In this document: positions 63,677 to 64,000 of the stretch, in pieces
Layout: each line of letters opens with the position of its first letter
Position numbering within the stretch: the stretch's first letter is position 1
Source of the DNA: Microplitis mediator
Taxonomy: Eukaryota; Arthropoda; Insecta; Hymenoptera; Braconidae
Length of the DNA: 64,000 bases
Direction of reading: 5' to 3'
Assembly (NCBI RefSeq): GCF_029852145.1
Contig: NC_079977.1
Location: 20,028,781 to 20,092,780 of the forward strand
Notes under the pieces: generated by a model
Told to the model about the DNA's origin: nothing
Databases searched by the model: none
What the model saw: only the letters and a program-made list of their open reading frames with translations
Translations under genes and position numbers: made by a program

Positions 63677-64000
63677 TAAGAAAAATCGTTATCTTTAACA
63701 TGCTCCATTGATAAGATCTAAAAAAGTTTTTTAAAAATATCTTCGTAAATACACATTTTATAAGAAAAATGAACATGACCTTTTCTGTAGAGAATTTAAT
63801 TTCCTACAAAATTGTACCTGTGATTTTTTCTTTTAATCTGCATATTTCATGAGATATTTATAAAAAACCAGAATTGTTTCGAAAAATGAACTGTGATCAT
63901 CCTGAGGCACGTGTTCGTTTTTACTCAAAAAGAAAAAACCAAATTCTCTAGGTATTTTTTTACTAAAAAGAAGCTTTTTATGGGACATCTGAGAAAATTT

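Larger units (their letters stand above)
61438..64000. mobile_element. hAT-like fold-back, left 2.56 kb (runs off window)
   Basis: Starts TAGGGTGGTCGTTCAAAAT after the octamer TTACTTAC (61430-61437), which fits nTnnnnAn. Its left arm 61458-61735 is complemented by 63685-64000, so about 20 bp of the element are missing at the window end. The middle holds three nested elements. The plus-strand frame at 61380-61661 spans the junction and is not a gene. Confidence 0.78.

Overview
The window is a very AT-rich nuclear segment of an insect. Compact spliced genes sit among many non-coding transposons, and the protein sequences fit an insect. I lean towards a parasitoid wasp or another AT-rich hymenopteran, but that is inference from composition and repeat style, not from a diagnostic marker.

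Three genes can be built exon by exon with consistent splice phases, plus one first exon. On the minus strand, 16343 to 3673 encodes a five-exon XPC/Rad4 DNA-damage recognition protein (1032 aa). On the minus strand, 34331 to 20121 encodes a six-exon TOLLIP (283 aa; N-terminal TOM1-binding region, C2, CUE). On the minus strand, 46612 to 45993 encodes a two-exon Ly6/three-finger, probably GPI-anchored protein (181 aa). On the plus strand, 57852 to 58121 is a first coding exon with a 10-His run; the rest of that gene lies beyond the window. No intact transposase, CRISPR array, rRNA or tRNA gene was found.

Almost everything else is non-autonomous terminal-inverted-repeat (TIR) DNA, usually palindromic and nested. 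Four groups stand out. (1) Elements with ends CCC...GGG and two-base flanking duplications of variable sequence, whose interiors are degenerate repeats of a short, often self-complementary word that differs from element to element. (2) Elements with ends CACNG...CNGTG between TA dinucleotides, some also word-filled. (3) Fold-back elements with TAGG...CCTA ends and 8-bp duplications that fit nTnnnnAn, the hAT pattern. (4) A ggtaagggaccc-ended family with several copies. Two group-1 insertions can be checked inside this window, because the opposite arm of the palindrome they entered preserves the uninterrupted site.

Region by region: 1-3.5 kb, word elements and old transposon pieces; 3.7-16.4 kb, XPC with two 4-5 kb introns filled by insertions; 16.5-20.1 kb, transposons and AT-rich DNA; 20.1-34.3 kb, TOLLIP, whose introns carry a four-deep nest, a 292-bp tandem array and hAT-like fold-backs; 34.7-45.9 kb, a 5.4-kb nested palindrome block and a GC-richer word element; 46 kb, the Ly6 gene; 47-57.2 kb, a 5.2-kb composite element and other repeats; 57.3-58.1 kb, the poly-His gene start; 58.2-64 kb, repeats, the last running off the window. 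The genes share no evident pathway: XPC acts in nucleotide excision repair, TOLLIP in endosomal and ubiquitin trafficking, and the Ly6 protein at the cell surface.
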